Part shown: piece by piece, positions 25,119 to 34,325 of the stretch
How positions within the stretch are numbered: position 1 is the first letter of the stretch
Layout: every line of letters starts with the position of its first letter
Assembly (NCBI RefSeq): GCF_014696385.1
Contig: NZ_JACJQB010000015.1
Location: forward strand, 1-64,000
DNA: 64,000 nt
Source of the DNA: Pseudanabaena mucicola FACHB-723
GTDB taxonomy: Bacteria; Cyanobacteriota; Cyanobacteriia; Pseudanabaenales; Pseudanabaenaceae
Direction: 5' to 3'
Position numbers and translations under genes: made by a program
Notes under the pieces: model-generated
The model's input: only the letters and a program-made list of their open reading frames with translations
What the model was told of the DNA's origin: nothing
The model's database searches: none

Positions 25119-26519
25119 ATGGCAAACAACAAAAAAGAAGTATTGGTGCTAGCACTGACTTTAGTGATTTGTGGTGGCTTGGCAGGTGTGGGTATTTTGT
25201 TTTTTACTAAGAACACATCTCTAACTACGATCAGTAATCCTGTAGCCATATTGAATGAGCCAAACTTCATGGCAAATCGCAGTAGTGAGGGCGAGAAAAT
25301 ACTGATTAAAGCGGAGGTAAATCCTGAAAAGGAAAAGGCAATCGCCGCAATTGCCAACAAGGACTATGGCGCAGCAATTTTGCAATGGCAAGCCTCTCTA
25401 ACTAAGCAACGGAGTGACCCTGAAGCGCTAATTTATCTGAACAATGCCAAAATCGGCGATCAAAAAGCTGTCAAAATCGCCGTCAGTGTTCCTATTGGTG
25501 GCAATGTCAATGTGGCTAAGGAGATTTTGCGTGGGGTGGCACAGGCACAAACGGAGATTAATGATCAGGGTGGTATAAATGGCGCACCTCTGAAAATTGC
25601 GATCGTCAATGATGATAATAAAATTGACATTGGCACAAAAGTTGCTCAAGCCCTAGTCCAAGACCAAAGTATCCTCGCGGTGATTGGGCATAACTCTAGT
25701 GAAGTTTCAATTGCGGCGGCCCCCATATATCAAGCAGGGGGATTGGTGATGATGTCATCAACGAGCATTGCCAAAGAGCTTTCAGGCATTGGTAGCTATG
25801 TATTTCGCACAGTTCCCAGTGTGCGATTTCAAGCCGATGCGCTGTCACAATATGCGGTGAAACGGCAAAACAAAAAAAATATTGGTATTTGTCTGAATTC
25901 TACGGCTAAGGCTAGTCAGTCTCTCAAGGAAGACTTTACGGCGGCAGTATTTGCCGATGGTGCAAAAATCAGTCGCATCGACTGTGATCTGTCCAGTCCT
26001 ACTTTTAATGCGGACAAGGTAATTAACGAGATGCTGAATGATCGTGTGGATGCTCTTTTGCTATCCCCCGGTGTCGAAAAAATCGAAAAAGGGATTGAAG
26101 TCGCAATCATTGCCAGAAATCGTTTGTTATTGCTGGGAGACTCAACTTTATATACTTTTAAAACTTTGCAATTAGGACAATCTGCGATCGCAGATATGGT
26201 GTTAACTGTGCCTTGGCATCCAGACTTTTTTGTGGACAATCCCTTTGCGAGTAATGCGGTGAAACTCTGGGGTGGTGATGTGAACTGGCGTACTGCTACC
26301 AGCTATGATGCCACTTTTGCGATCGCAGGAGGATTGCGTAAAAACGATAGTCGCGTGGGCTTGCAACAAACCCTATCTAGCAATGGTTTTGAGCTAGAGG
26401 GAGCAGCAGGGAAAATTGCCTTCCAACCATCAGGCGATCGGGCAAATCCTGCAATTTTGGTAAAAGTTAGCAAAGGTGAACGCTCAGGCGTGGGTTATGA
26501 CTTCGTACCAATGCGCTAA
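25119..26519 (+). CDS. LivK-type ABC substrate-binding protein with N-terminal membrane anchor
   Basis: About 466 residues from ATG 25119; the longer frame from 25026 gives a poor leader. The N-terminus is one hydrophobic helix (EVLVLALTLVICGGLAGVGI), then a linker with a TPR-like helix pair (AIANKDYGAAILQWQASL). The rest is a type I periplasmic-binding fold (Peripla_BP_6): KIAVSVPIGG, GVAQAQTEINDQGGINGAPL, AVIGHNSSEVSIAAAPIYQ, and F-R-T-V-P-S. There is no lipobox. Such anchored binding proteins are widespread in cyanobacteria, and the ligand is unknown. No transporter genes are adjacent. Confidence 0.85.
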   Translation: MANNKKEVLVLALTLVICGGLAGVGILFFTKNTSLTTISNPVAILNEPNFMANRSSEGEKILIKAEVNPEKEKAIAAIANKDYGAAILQWQASLTKQRSDPEALIYLNNAKIGDQKAVKIAVSVPIGGNVNVAKEILRGVAQAQTEINDQGGINGAPLKIAIVNDDNKIDIGTKVAQALVQDQSILAVIGHNSSEVSIAAAPIYQAGGLVMMSSTSIAKELSGIGSYVFRTVPSVRFQADALSQYAVKRQNKKNIGICLNSTAKASQSLKEDFTAAVFADGAKISRIDCDLSSPTFNADKVINEMLNDRVDALLLSPGVEKIEKGIEVAIIARNRLLLLGDSTLYTFKTLQLGQSAIADMVLTVPWHPDFFVDNPFASNAVKLWGGDVNWRTATSYDATFAIAGGLRKNDSRVGLQQTLSSNGFELEGAAGKIAFQPSGDRANPAILVKVSKGERSGVGYDFVPMR

Positions 26520-26550
26520 CTTCTTAATATTTTACTATGCAAGCATAAGA

Positions 26551-26587
26551 AACTTCAAAAGCTCGGCTTTGCCGAGCTTTTGAAGTT
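26551..26587. terminator. Bidirectional terminator
   Basis: AACTTCAAAAGCTCGGC and its complement (26551-26567, 26571-26587) around TTT, followed by T-runs. It separates the convergent LivK-like and fabF genes. Confidence 0.92.
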
Positions 26588-26603
26588 TTTTGTAGAGATG
26601 TAA

Positions 26604-27875
26604 TTATGCTTGGTATTTCTTGAAAACCAAAGTCACATTGTGACCACCAAAACCAAAGGAATTAGAAGTCGCCACATTGATAGTCATTGGACGAGACTGG
26701 TTCGGCACATAATCCAGATCGCATTCAGGATCAGGATTTTCTAAGTTCATGGTTGGCGGCGCAATGTTGTTTTTGACTGCCAAAACGGTTGCTACAGCCT
26801 CAATGCCACCCGAGCCGCCCAATAGGTGACCAGTCATGGACTTAGTAGAGCTAACTGCAACTTTATAGGCATGATCTCCCAAAACTTGCTTGATTGCCTT
26901 AGTCTCAGTCTTGTCGTTAGCGGCGGTACTTGTGCCGTGAGCATTGATATAGTCCACCATATCAGGGGTGACATCGCCATCCTTGAGAGCTAAAGACATG
27001 GCTCGTACTGCACCCTCACCATCGGGCGAAGGCGATGTCATATGGTAAGCATCGCAGGTGCAGCCATAACCAACAATTTCCGCATAGATTTTTGCTCCCC
27101 GCGCTAGAGCATGGTCAAGATTTTCAAGAATTAAAATCCCTGCGCCTTCACCCATCACAAAACCATCGCGATCCTTATCAAAGGGGCGTGAGGCATGGGC
27201 AGGGTCATCATTGCGACGAGACATGGCACGGGCTGAGGCAAATCCCGCAAAACCAAGGGGGGTGATTGCCGCCTCAGTACCACCACAAATCATTGCTTGG
27301 GCAAAGCCACTTTGGACTAAACGAAATGCATCCCCGATCGCATTGGAGCCAGCCGCGCAAGCTGTGACTGTGCAGGAGTTAGGTCCCTGTGCGCCAGTGT
27401 GAATGGCAGTCAAACCTGCTGCCATATTGCCGATCATCATTGGGATCATGAAGGGACTGCAACGGCTTGGTCCCTTGGTGCGAATAATTTCGTGCTGATC
27501 TTCTAGCACTTGCAAGCCACCAATCCCCGTACCGAGCAGAACGCCAATTTGAGCAGCATTAGCTGGCGTAATTTCTAGATTTGCGTCACGCAATGCTTGG
27601 ATACTGGCACATACACCAAATTGAGAAAATCGATCCATTCTGCGTGCTTCCTTGGCGGGAATAAAGGCTAGTGGGTCAAAGTCCTTGACTTCTCCACCCA
27701 CACGGCATTCATGATCGGTTGTATCGAAGCGAGTAATTTCGGTAATCCCGTTTTTGCCATCAACTAGACCTTGCCAGTATTCTTCGACCGTGTTACCGAT
27801 CGGTGTGATTGCACCTAGTCCAGTGACAACGACGCGAGAGAGGGGCTGAGGATTTTGCATTTCGTTTGGAGTCAA
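26604..27875 (-). CDS. fabF: 3-oxoacyl-ACP synthase II
   Basis: A 423-residue condensing enzyme of fatty-acid elongation. The nucleophile cysteine is in T-V-T-A-C-A-A-G-S-N-A-I, and the catalytic histidines are in INAHGTSTAANDKTET and SMTGHLLGGSGG. The N-terminus VVVTGLGAITPIGNTVEEYW and the C-terminal SNSFGFGGHNVTLVF complete the family pattern. Length is canonical for KAS II. It lies 69 bases downstream of acpP on the same strand, the usual acpP-fabF arrangement. Start may be 27875 or the second Met at 27860. Confidence 0.97.
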   Translation of the reverse strand: MTPNEMQNPQPLSRVVVTGLGAITPIGNTVEEYWQGLVDGKNGITEITRFDTTDHECRVGGEVKDFDPLAFIPAKEARRMDRFSQFGVCASIQALRDANLEITPANAAQIGVLLGTGIGGLQVLEDQHEIIRTKGPSRCSPFMIPMMIGNMAAGLTAIHTGAQGPNSCTVTACAAGSNAIGDAFRLVQSGFAQAMICGGTEAAITPLGFAGFASARAMSRRNDDPAHASRPFDKDRDGFVMGEGAGILILENLDHALARGAKIYAEIVGYGCTCDAYHMTSPSPDGEGAVRAMSLALKDGDVTPDMVDYINAHGTSTAANDKTETKAIKQVLGDHAYKVAVSSTKSMTGHLLGGSGGIEAVATVLAVKNNIAPPTMNLENPDPECDLDYVPNQSRPMTINVATSNSFGFGGHNVTLVFKKYQA

Positions 27876-27902
27876 TATGTCAAAAATTTCATAAATGGTA
27901 AA

Positions 27903-27917
27903 GCTCTGTCGCAGAGC
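27903..27917 (-). other. Small hairpin between acpP and fabF
   Basis: GCTCTG-TCG-CAGAGC, flanked by AAAG and CTTT. It lies in the 69-base gap between acpP and fabF and could act as a partial terminator or processing site that raises acpP mRNA over fabF mRNA (inference). Confidence 0.5.
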
Positions 27918-27944
27918 AACAAAGCTTTACTTTCAAACAATTAC

Positions 27945-28181
27945 TTAAGCAGCTTGCTTGCTGTCAATGTAATCAACTGCATTCTGAACTGTAGAGATCT
28001 TTTCTGCGTCTTCGTCGGGGATTTCAACGCCGAACTTTTCTTCTAGAGCCATAACTAGCTCGACAGTATCGAGGGAGTCAGCGCCAAGGTCGTTAGCAAA
28101 GCTAGCCTCAGGCTTAACTTCGGCTTTATCAACGCCTAATTGTGATGCAACGATCTCTTGAACTTGCTCAAAGGTACTCAT
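27945..28181 (-). CDS. acpP: Acyl carrier protein
   Basis: A 78-residue acidic four-helix protein. The phosphopantetheine serine is in [21 protein letters not shown], and the helix III/IV part is [13 protein letters not shown]. It carries growing acyl chains in fatty-acid synthesis. It is cotranscribed with fabF. The PPTase gene at 36953 could supply its cofactor arm. Confidence 0.97.
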   Translation of the reverse strand: MSTFEQVQEIVASQLGVDKAEVKPEASFANDLGADSLDTVELVMALEEKFGVEIPDEDAEKISTVQNAVDYIDSKQAA

Positions 28182-28477
28182 TTAATTAATCTCTGTTTAT
28201 AACCAAAAACTTTTTAGCGTTTTTCATTTTATCGGATAAAGGTAGTTGTAGATACAAGATCGACAATATCCGCCTTAAAAATTTTTGCGGACAGGTAAGG
28301 ATTTCGTTCTATGCGTATTTTGAACTATTGAGTCTGTAAATCATGTGATCTGGTGTGAACAGAGGCTTTATCTATACTTCTTCCTGATTCGTACTTTGGT
28401 CTGCAATACCAAATTTCTCCATGCCACTTTAAGCCGCAATAGGCTGTAGTCTAAGTTTACTGTCATCAAAATTTGTC

Positions 28478-29914
28478 ATGAAACCGCCTGCCATCATCAT
28501 CTTAGGAGAAACAAGTATTGCGATCGCAAAGCAAATCCAAGCAAGCCTCCCCGACGCGCTAATTTATGGACTGGCTAGGCGTTGCCAATCTGCGGATCTG
28601 TACTATGACCAGTTTGGCGAAACCATTGCCGAACTTTTTAGCCAAGGACATACCCTGATTGGCATCTGTGCCGCAGGGATTATGATTCGGGCGCTTGCAC
28701 CATTACTTTCAGATAAGCGGGCTGAGCCACCTGTAATTGCGATCGCAGAAGATGGTAGCGCCGTTGTGCCGCTATTGGGTGGACTGAATGGGGCAAATGT
28801 CATGGCAAGGAAGATTGCGACAGCGTTGCAAGTGCAGGCAGCGATTACAACTACTGGGGATTTAAGATTTCAAACGACATTGCTATCGCCACCCTCTGGC
28901 TATCGCTTGCTTAATGATGACCAACAGGCAAAGACATTTTTAGCGGATTTATTAGCAGGGGCATCCGTGCGGTTAGTTAGTAATTTACCAACTGATATAT
29001 CTTGGCTCAGCGAAAGTAATCTTCCTTTTGCTGATCATGCGAGCCACTGCATTGAAATAATTAATGGAGATGTCGATGGCACTGCAATCGCAAATAGACT
29101 TAGTTCTCAATGTTTAATCTATCAAGTTAATCAAATTACTTCTATTCCAGAAGTAACCCCCACAGGCAAACTCTCGATCATTGGCACAGGACCAGGAGCC
29201 GCAAAATGGATGTCTCCCGAAGTGAAAGCGATTCTTGAAGATGCGACGGACTTTGTGGGCTATAAAACCTATGTGAATCTAGTAAAAGCATATACCAAGG
29301 GAAAGACTGTCCATGCCTCGGATAATCGGGTGGAACTAGACCGCGCTCGTCATGCTTTGGAGCTAGCTACGCAAGGAAAATCCGTGGTGATTGTGTCTTC
29401 AGGGGATGCAGGGATTTACGGCATGGCGGCCGCCGTATTTGAAGTTCTTGATCATGATCGCAATCCTGAATGGAATCAACTCGATATCCATGTTGCCCCT
29501 GGCATCTCCGCAGTTCAAGCTGCCGCCGCCGCCATTGGTGCGCCCATTGGGCACGATTTCTGTCTGATCTCCCTATCCGATATTCTCAAACCTTGGGAAG
29601 TAATTATTCAAAGATTAGATGCGGCGGCTCAAGCTGATTTTGCGATCGCAATATACAATCCCATTTCCACCCAGCGCAAATGGCAACTTCTAGCTGCCAA
29701 GGAGACGTTATTGAAGTGGCGATCTCCTGAAACGCCAGTAATCTTAGGGCATCGGATGGGTCGCAAAGGTGAAAATGTGCAGGTAATTACTTTAGCTGAG
29801 CTAAAGCCTGAACTCGCCGATATGCAGACGGTAATTATTGTTGGTTCTAGTAAAACCAAGACTTTAAAAATTTGCGATCGCGTCCGTGTTTACACACCCC
29901 GTAAATACGAATAA
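28478..29914 (+). CDS. cobJ: CbiG-like/CobJ fusion: precorrin-3B C17-methyltransferase
   Basis: A 478-residue bifunctional-looking cobalamin protein. The first ~220 residues resemble CbiG (cobalt-precorrin 5A hydrolase): GICAAGIMIRALAPLL, then A-I-A-E-D-G-S-A-V-V-P-L-L-G-G-L-N-G-A-N and AAITTTGDLRF. From about 235 the protein is a tetrapyrrole SAM methyltransferase of the CobJ/CbiH type: L-S-I-I-G-T-G-P-G, VVIVSSGDAGIYGMAAAV, HVAPGISAVQAAAAAIGAPIG and a C-terminal GSSKTKT. Such CbiG-CobJ fusions are known in cyanobacteria. It works in corrin ring contraction. No other cob genes are adjacent. Confidence 0.92.
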   Translation: MKPPAIIILGETSIAIAKQIQASLPDALIYGLARRCQSADLYYDQFGETIAELFSQGHTLIGICAAGIMIRALAPLLSDKRAEPPVIAIAEDGSAVVPLLGGLNGANVMARKIATALQVQAAITTTGDLRFQTTLLSPPSGYRLLNDDQQAKTFLADLLAGASVRLVSNLPTDISWLSESNLPFADHASHCIEIINGDVDGTAIANRLSSQCLIYQVNQITSIPEVTPTGKLSIIGTGPGAAKWMSPEVKAILEDATDFVGYKTYVNLVKAYTKGKTVHASDNRVELDRARHALELATQGKSVVIVSSGDAGIYGMAAAVFEVLDHDRNPEWNQLDIHVAPGISAVQAAAAAIGAPIGHDFCLISLSDILKPWEVIIQRLDAAAQADFAIAIYNPISTQRKWQLLAAKETLLKWRSPETPVILGHRMGRKGENVQVITLAELKPELADMQTVIIVGSSKTKTLKICDRVRVYTPRKYE

Positions 29915-30092
29915 TTAGCTCATTAAGTATTGTTAAATGATTTGGGAAAACACTGCCCGAAGGGCAGCGCTTCCACAAACCTAAAAATCTACAAATGATT
30001 TAGAACTGCTATATTTATTATCTGCACTTCGTAAGTTTGCGGTAGTAAACTTAGCGATACCACAACATATAGGCAAATATCTCAGCCAAAAT

Positions 30093-30311
30093 ATGCACAC
30101 TAAAGATCCTAATTCTGATTCTGAGCCTAATTCCCAAGATCAAAAATCTTCTCTCTTAGTTGAAATTGGTCGTGGTTGGGAATGGGTAGTTTTTTCAGTC
30201 AAAGTTTTGAGTCGTGTCGGTAGTCCCTACGAGATTCTCAAAACTATTTTGAATTCCATCAAAATTTTAGTATCTCGCACACTTAGGCAATGGGGATTTG
30301 GTGGTAAGTAA
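30093..30311 (+). CDS. Small hypothetical protein upstream of the beta-hydroxylase gene
   Basis: A 72-residue protein with a polar Ser/Asp/Asn-rich N-terminus and an amphipathic C-terminal helical region (WEWVVFSVKVLSRVG, then ILKTILNSIKILVSRTLRQWGFG). It stops three bases before the hydroxylase ATG, so the two form an operon. No family recognised. The tight spacing and codon use like the neighbours support a real gene. Confidence 0.55.
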   Translation: MHTKDPNSDSEPNSQDQKSSLLVEIGRGWEWVVFSVKVLSRVGSPYEILKTILNSIKILVSRTLRQWGFGGK

Positions 30312-30314
30312 TCT

Positions 30315-30875
30315 ATGTATAAGAATTCTGAAGATTACCCATTTACGCAGTCATTAGAGGCAAATTGGCAAGTCATTAGACAAGAATTGGAGCAGCTTGG
30401 TCGTGATGATTTTCTGGATTGGCCAGAGAAACATCTGTATGGCAAGGGATGGCAAACTTTTGGGCTATATGCTTTTGGCATGAAACTTGGTAAAAACTGT
30501 AAACTCTGTCCAGAAACTACCAAATTAGTGGAACAAATTCCCAATATGGTCACAGCGGGTTTTTCTTCACTAGTGCCGGGAACTCATATTTCCCCTCATA
30601 CTGGCTATCCTGATGGTGTATTGCGCTGCCATTTGGGTTTGATTGGTTGTGATGGATGCAGTTTGCGTGTTGGCGATGAAATTCGCAATTGGCAAGAGGG
30701 CAAGTGCTTAGTTTTTGATGATACAACTGAGCATGAAGCTTGGAATCGCGGCGAACAAACCAGAGTTGTATTGCTGATTGATTTCAAGATTGATGATCGA
30801 CAATCCAAGTCCGATGCCTCACAGTCTAGCAAAACAGGATTTTGGCAGAAGCTTAACCCATTTCACAAGCAGTAA
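30315..30875 (+). CDS. Aspartyl/asparaginyl beta-hydroxylase-like dioxygenase
   Basis: A 186-residue protein of the Asp/Asn beta-hydroxylase family (Fe(II)/2-oxoglutarate oxygenase fold). The iron-binding region shows S-P-H-T-G-Y-P-D-G-V-L-R-C-H-L-G-L, the later histidine is in F-D-D-T-T-E-H-E-A-W-N-R-G, and R-V-V-L-L-I-D-F closes the core. The N-terminus has the family's WQTFGLYAFG segment. Bacterial members may hydroxylate peptides or lipids; the substrate is unknown. The C-terminal ~25 residues are a Ser/Lys-rich tail. Confidence 0.88.
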   Translation: MYKNSEDYPFTQSLEANWQVIRQELEQLGRDDFLDWPEKHLYGKGWQTFGLYAFGMKLGKNCKLCPETTKLVEQIPNMVTAGFSSLVPGTHISPHTGYPDGVLRCHLGLIGCDGCSLRVGDEIRNWQEGKCLVFDDTTEHEAWNRGEQTRVVLLIDFKIDDRQSKSDASQSSKTGFWQKLNPFHKQ

Positions 30876-30880
30876 TTATA

Positions 30881-30919
30881 GAAGTAAGTGGCGGCGCATC
30901 GCGCCGCCACTTACTTCTC
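30881..30919. repeat. Long hairpin element
   Basis: An 18-bp perfect stem (30881-30898 with 30902-30919), arms starting AGAAGTAAGTGGCGG, with loop ATC. It lies between the convergent hydroxylase and fbp genes. The AAGTAAGT part of the arm recurs in the hairpins at 5247 and 35366. Confidence 0.85.
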
Positions 30920-30940
30920 GTTTAGCGAAAGTTCAACCCT

Positions 30941-31966
30941 CTAGATTAAAAAAGACTCAACTTCCTTCACATTCTCCACACTACCAATAATTAACGGTGT
31001 GCGCGTATGCAGCCGATCTGGAATTACATCAAGAATCTCTTGAGTGCCTGTGGTCGCACGACCACCTGCTTGTTCAATTAGAAATGCTAAGGGAGCAGAC
31101 TCGTACAGTAAACGTAACTTTCCATCTTCATGACCAACTGTACCAGGATAGAGAAATATACCACCCTGAAATAGAATCCGATGGATATCGGCAACTAAAG
31201 CGCCCGAATAACGAGCCGTATTGCCTGCTTGGCTATGCATATGGCGCACATATTCACGCATGGGTTCTTGCCATTGCCAAAAGTTGCCTTCATTGACACT
31301 ATAAATAGAACCTTTAGTGGGCATATGGATATTCTCTTGAGAGAGAATAAATTCACCAATACTAGGGTCAAGGGTAAACGCATGTACGCCCTTGCCTAGC
31401 GAATAGACTAGCATCGTGCTTGTGCCATAGAGAATATAGCCAGCCCCAATTTGCTTGCGTCCTGCCTGTAGTAGATCCAAAGCTTCGCCCGATTCATCAT
31501 TCCCTTCTTGCTGACGGATTGAGAAGATAGAACCGATCGCTAAATTTACGTCAATATTGCTAGAGCCATCAATAGGGTCATAGAGCAAGGTATAACGCCC
31601 AATGGGGCAATTTTCGGGAATGTAATAGGGCTTTTCCATTTCTTCGGAAGCCAGCCGACAAACTAAACCACTTTGCTCAAAGGCTCGCAGAAAAACTCGA
31701 TTGGCGTAGCGATCCATGTTTTTGACTGCTTCCCCTTGGACATTGACCTCACCCGTTACCCCCAACACATTTTCGACTAGCCCTGCACGGCTGAGGTGAC
31801 GAGCGATCGTTTTACCAGCCAAGCCAATCCGCCCCATCAATGCACTCAAGTCATAGGCTGCGGGCGAAAATGTTCCCACCTGTGAGAGAACATGTTGCGA
31901 AAGTGTCATAAAGTCACGTCCAAGGACGATCTCTTCGGCGGGATTGAGTCTGGTAGAATCGAGCAT
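30941..31966 (-). CDS. fbp: Fructose-1,6-bisphosphatase, class I
   Basis: A 341-residue enzyme of gluconeogenesis and the Calvin cycle. The metal-binding core is [15 protein letters not shown], preceded by L-A-S-E-E-M-E. The substrate-loop signatures N-E-G-N-F-W-Q-W and [11 protein letters not shown] are present, as is the C-terminal [10 protein letters not shown]. This is the monofunctional class I type, which coexists in cyanobacteria with the bifunctional FBP/SBPase. Confidence 0.96.
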   Translation of the reverse strand: MLDSTRLNPAEEIVLGRDFMTLSQHVLSQVGTFSPAAYDLSALMGRIGLAGKTIARHLSRAGLVENVLGVTGEVNVQGEAVKNMDRYANRVFLRAFEQSGLVCRLASEEMEKPYYIPENCPIGRYTLLYDPIDGSSNIDVNLAIGSIFSIRQQEGNDESGEALDLLQAGRKQIGAGYILYGTSTMLVYSLGKGVHAFTLDPSIGEFILSQENIHMPTKGSIYSVNEGNFWQWQEPMREYVRHMHSQAGNTARYSGALVADIHRILFQGGIFLYPGTVGHEDGKLRLLYESAPLAFLIEQAGGRATTGTQEILDVIPDRLHTRTPLIIGSVENVKEVESFLI

Positions 31967-32140
31967 GGGTGCAATTACCTTAATTCTTCCTTTTTATTAT
32001 GAACTAAGCAGATAGGCATGAGTAAATTCAAAATCTAGAAGCTTGTGTCGCTCGCTACACAGGCAATACAAGATCTGGGTTTCACCTATGCTGAACTACT
32101 TAGACGCATTGAGATTATTCTTTCAACCATAGCAATAGTC

Positions 32141-33280
32141 ATGAGCATTTGTCCTAGTTGTCAAGCTGTAAACCCAGATGGCTATAAGTTTTGTCAATTT
32201 TGTGGCAGTAAAATTGGGGGCGATAGCCCTGTAAATATTTCTGAAGATCTGACTATTAATTCGGAAATAGATGCATCGCCATTGGCAGTTACCACAAATA
32301 TACAGACAACCCCAGAGACTAGGATTCAGGTTGAGGAAATAGAATCAGCATCTTTAAAAGTAACTGCGGAAGAAGGAATTCCTAAAGTAGAAACTAGTGA
32401 GGATATTCCTTTAAAATCAGAAGCATTATCTGCTGCGACTGTTGATTCTCCATTGTGTTTTGAGATCAGTTATGCCGCCAAAACTGATGTGGGCGTACAG
32501 CGTGAGCAAAATGAGGATGATTTTGTGGCGATCTTCCAAAGTCGGACTACACAGCGTAAAGAGCAAAACTGCGATCGCAGTCAGCATGGTTTATTTGTGC
32601 TGTGTGATGGCATGGGTGGTCATGAGGGCGGTGAAGAAGCAAGTGCGATCGCCGTGAAATCAATTCAAGAACAATTTCTTCCCTTTTGGGTGGATACCTT
32701 GCCTGGAGAGAATAAACTCCGCGAAATTATTGGTAATGCGAATCAAGCCATCTTTGAGCAAAATGAAATCAAGCATAACCAATCTGTCGGCAGAATGGGA
32801 ACAACACTGGTGATGCTTGCCCTTCACAATCACGAAGTGGTGATTGCCCATGTTGGGGATAGCCGCATTTATAAAGTGACCAATAGTACCGTTCCAGAAA
32901 TAGTCCAAATCACCCGCGATCATGAAGTTTGTAATCAACTGCTCGATCAGGGCATTGACTTCATTTCGGCAATGACGAGAGTTGATTCCCATCAACTTAC
33001 CCAAGCTTTAGGCCCGCATTCCCTTGATTACATCAATCCTGATATTCAATATCTCAAGCTAACTGAGCCAACTTTGTTTTTACTATGTTCTGATGGTTTA
33101 TGTGATCGCAATGTTGTAGAGGATAATTGGCGATCGCATTTATTACCGATTTTAAATGGAGAGATTGATGTAGAAGTTGGCATGGAAAAGTTAATTGAGT
33201 TAGGCAATCAATTGAATGGTCATGACAATATCACGGCAATTTTGGTGTTAGTTACCAAAGCTACTTTTCTCAACTCCTAG
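32141..33280 (+). CDS. PP2C-type protein phosphatase with N-terminal zinc ribbon
   Basis: About 379 residues from ATG 32141, since the protein then starts M-S-I-C-P-S-C. The first ~30 residues are a zinc ribbon (CPSC...CQFCGSK). A Ser/Thr/Glu-rich linker (about 30-110) follows. The C-terminal PP2C domain has D-V-G-V-Q-R-E-Q-N-E-D-D, then V-L-C-D-G-M-G-G-H-E-G-G-E, the GRMGTTLVMLAL strand, V-I-A-H-V-G-D-S-R-I-Y and a C-terminal G-H-D-N-I-T-A. All metal-binding aspartates are present. It probably opposes Ser/Thr kinases; the zinc ribbon may bind a partner. Confidence 0.92.
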   Translation: MSICPSCQAVNPDGYKFCQFCGSKIGGDSPVNISEDLTINSEIDASPLAVTTNIQTTPETRIQVEEIESASLKVTAEEGIPKVETSEDIPLKSEALSAATVDSPLCFEISYAAKTDVGVQREQNEDDFVAIFQSRTTQRKEQNCDRSQHGLFVLCDGMGGHEGGEEASAIAVKSIQEQFLPFWVDTLPGENKLREIIGNANQAIFEQNEIKHNQSVGRMGTTLVMLALHNHEVVIAHVGDSRIYKVTNSTVPEIVQITRDHEVCNQLLDQGIDFISAMTRVDSHQLTQALGPHSLDYINPDIQYLKLTEPTLFLLCSDGLCDRNVVEDNWRSHLLPILNGEIDVEVGMEKLIELGNQLNGHDNITAILVLVTKATFLNS

Positions 33281-33322
33281 ACGTTGCTTAATGATTCTAG
33301 TTATAGCTATCATTAATTTTTC

Positions 33323-34246
33323 ATGCGTTTGGAACAATTACAGGCATTTTTGGCGGTCGCAGAAACAGGAAACTTTCAACAGGCGGCGCAAAAATGTGGG
33401 GTTAGTCAATCAACGATCAGCCGGCAGGTACAATCTTTGGAGGCAACTGTCGGTATCTCACTGTTTCATCGCCAAGGTAATGCCAAACTCACGTTAGGGG
33501 GCGATCGCCTGTTGCCCCATGCCAAGAAAATCTGCCAACTTTGGTCAATGGCAGAGCAAGAATTAATTGATCTACAAGCAGGTAAACAAACCGAGCTTTG
33601 TGTCGCAGGGATTCCGTCCGCTTGTGCCTATCAGTTGCCGCCAGTTTTGCAAGCCTTTGCCAAAAATTACCCCAAGGTACAATTGCGAGTGACCACCTTA
33701 GGGAGCGATCGCGCTCTGAAGGTGCTAAAGGATGGCTTAATCGATATTGCGATCGTCATGAATAATCCCTTTCTGGCAGCGAGTTCGGAAATGGTAATTG
33801 AAAGGCTATACGACGAGAGGATTCAGATATTAATGCCTGCAAATCATCCTCTCAGTAAAAAAGAGCACATCACATGGCGAGATTTGCACCATTGCCCACA
33901 GGCTGTATTTAAGGATGGCTATGGATTGCAGCGCCTTGTTCAAGATCAGTTCAATCGCCAAGGTATTTGTTTAAATGCTGTTCTCGAACTCAATTCCCTC
34001 GAAGCTTTTCGGGGCATCGTCAAGCAAGGTAGTTTAATTGCCCTCTTGCCTGAAACTTTTTTAACGGAGTTGGTAACTGACCCTAACTTAACGGTGCGAT
34101 CGCTGAACGATCCAACCTTGACCCGCGAGATTGTGCTTGTCACAACTAGCGATCGCATTCAGATTCCACCTATTCAATATTTTTGTAAGCTAGCGGCGCA
34201 ATTGATCCAAAAGGTTGATCTCGCTAATGTCAAAAGCGTAATTTAG
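33323..34246 (+). CDS. LysR-family transcriptional regulator
   Basis: A 307-residue regulator. The N-terminal winged HTH reads RLEQLQAFLAVAETGNFQQA, then S-Q-S-T-I-S-R-Q-V-Q-S-L-E. The C-terminal half is a LysR effector domain (LRVTTLGSDRALKVLKDGLI). It resembles a widespread cyanobacterial LysR, but I cannot say which (NtcB- and RbcR-type proteins are both possible). It is followed 79 bases later by the TrpD-like gene on the same strand, so the two may be co-expressed. The inducer is unknown. Confidence 0.92.
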   Translation: MRLEQLQAFLAVAETGNFQQAAQKCGVSQSTISRQVQSLEATVGISLFHRQGNAKLTLGGDRLLPHAKKICQLWSMAEQELIDLQAGKQTELCVAGIPSACAYQLPPVLQAFAKNYPKVQLRVTTLGSDRALKVLKDGLIDIAIVMNNPFLAASSEMVIERLYDERIQILMPANHPLSKKEHITWRDLHHCPQAVFKDGYGLQRLVQDQFNRQGICLNAVLELNSLEAFRGIVKQGSLIALLPETFLTELVTDPNLTVRSLNDPTLTREIVLVTTSDRIQIPPIQYFCKLAAQLIQKVDLANVKSVI

Positions 34247-34325
34247 GCAGAAACATGGGGTCAGTAAGCCTTCTGAACTATAATTCAGTTTGAACCGACT
34301 TTTGCATAAAATTCAACCTAAAGTG

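Noticed and set aside
29953-29967. Hairpin CTGCCC-GAA-GGGCAG after cobJ
   Set aside because: Short stem without a T-run about 40 bases past the stop; a terminator role cannot be supported.
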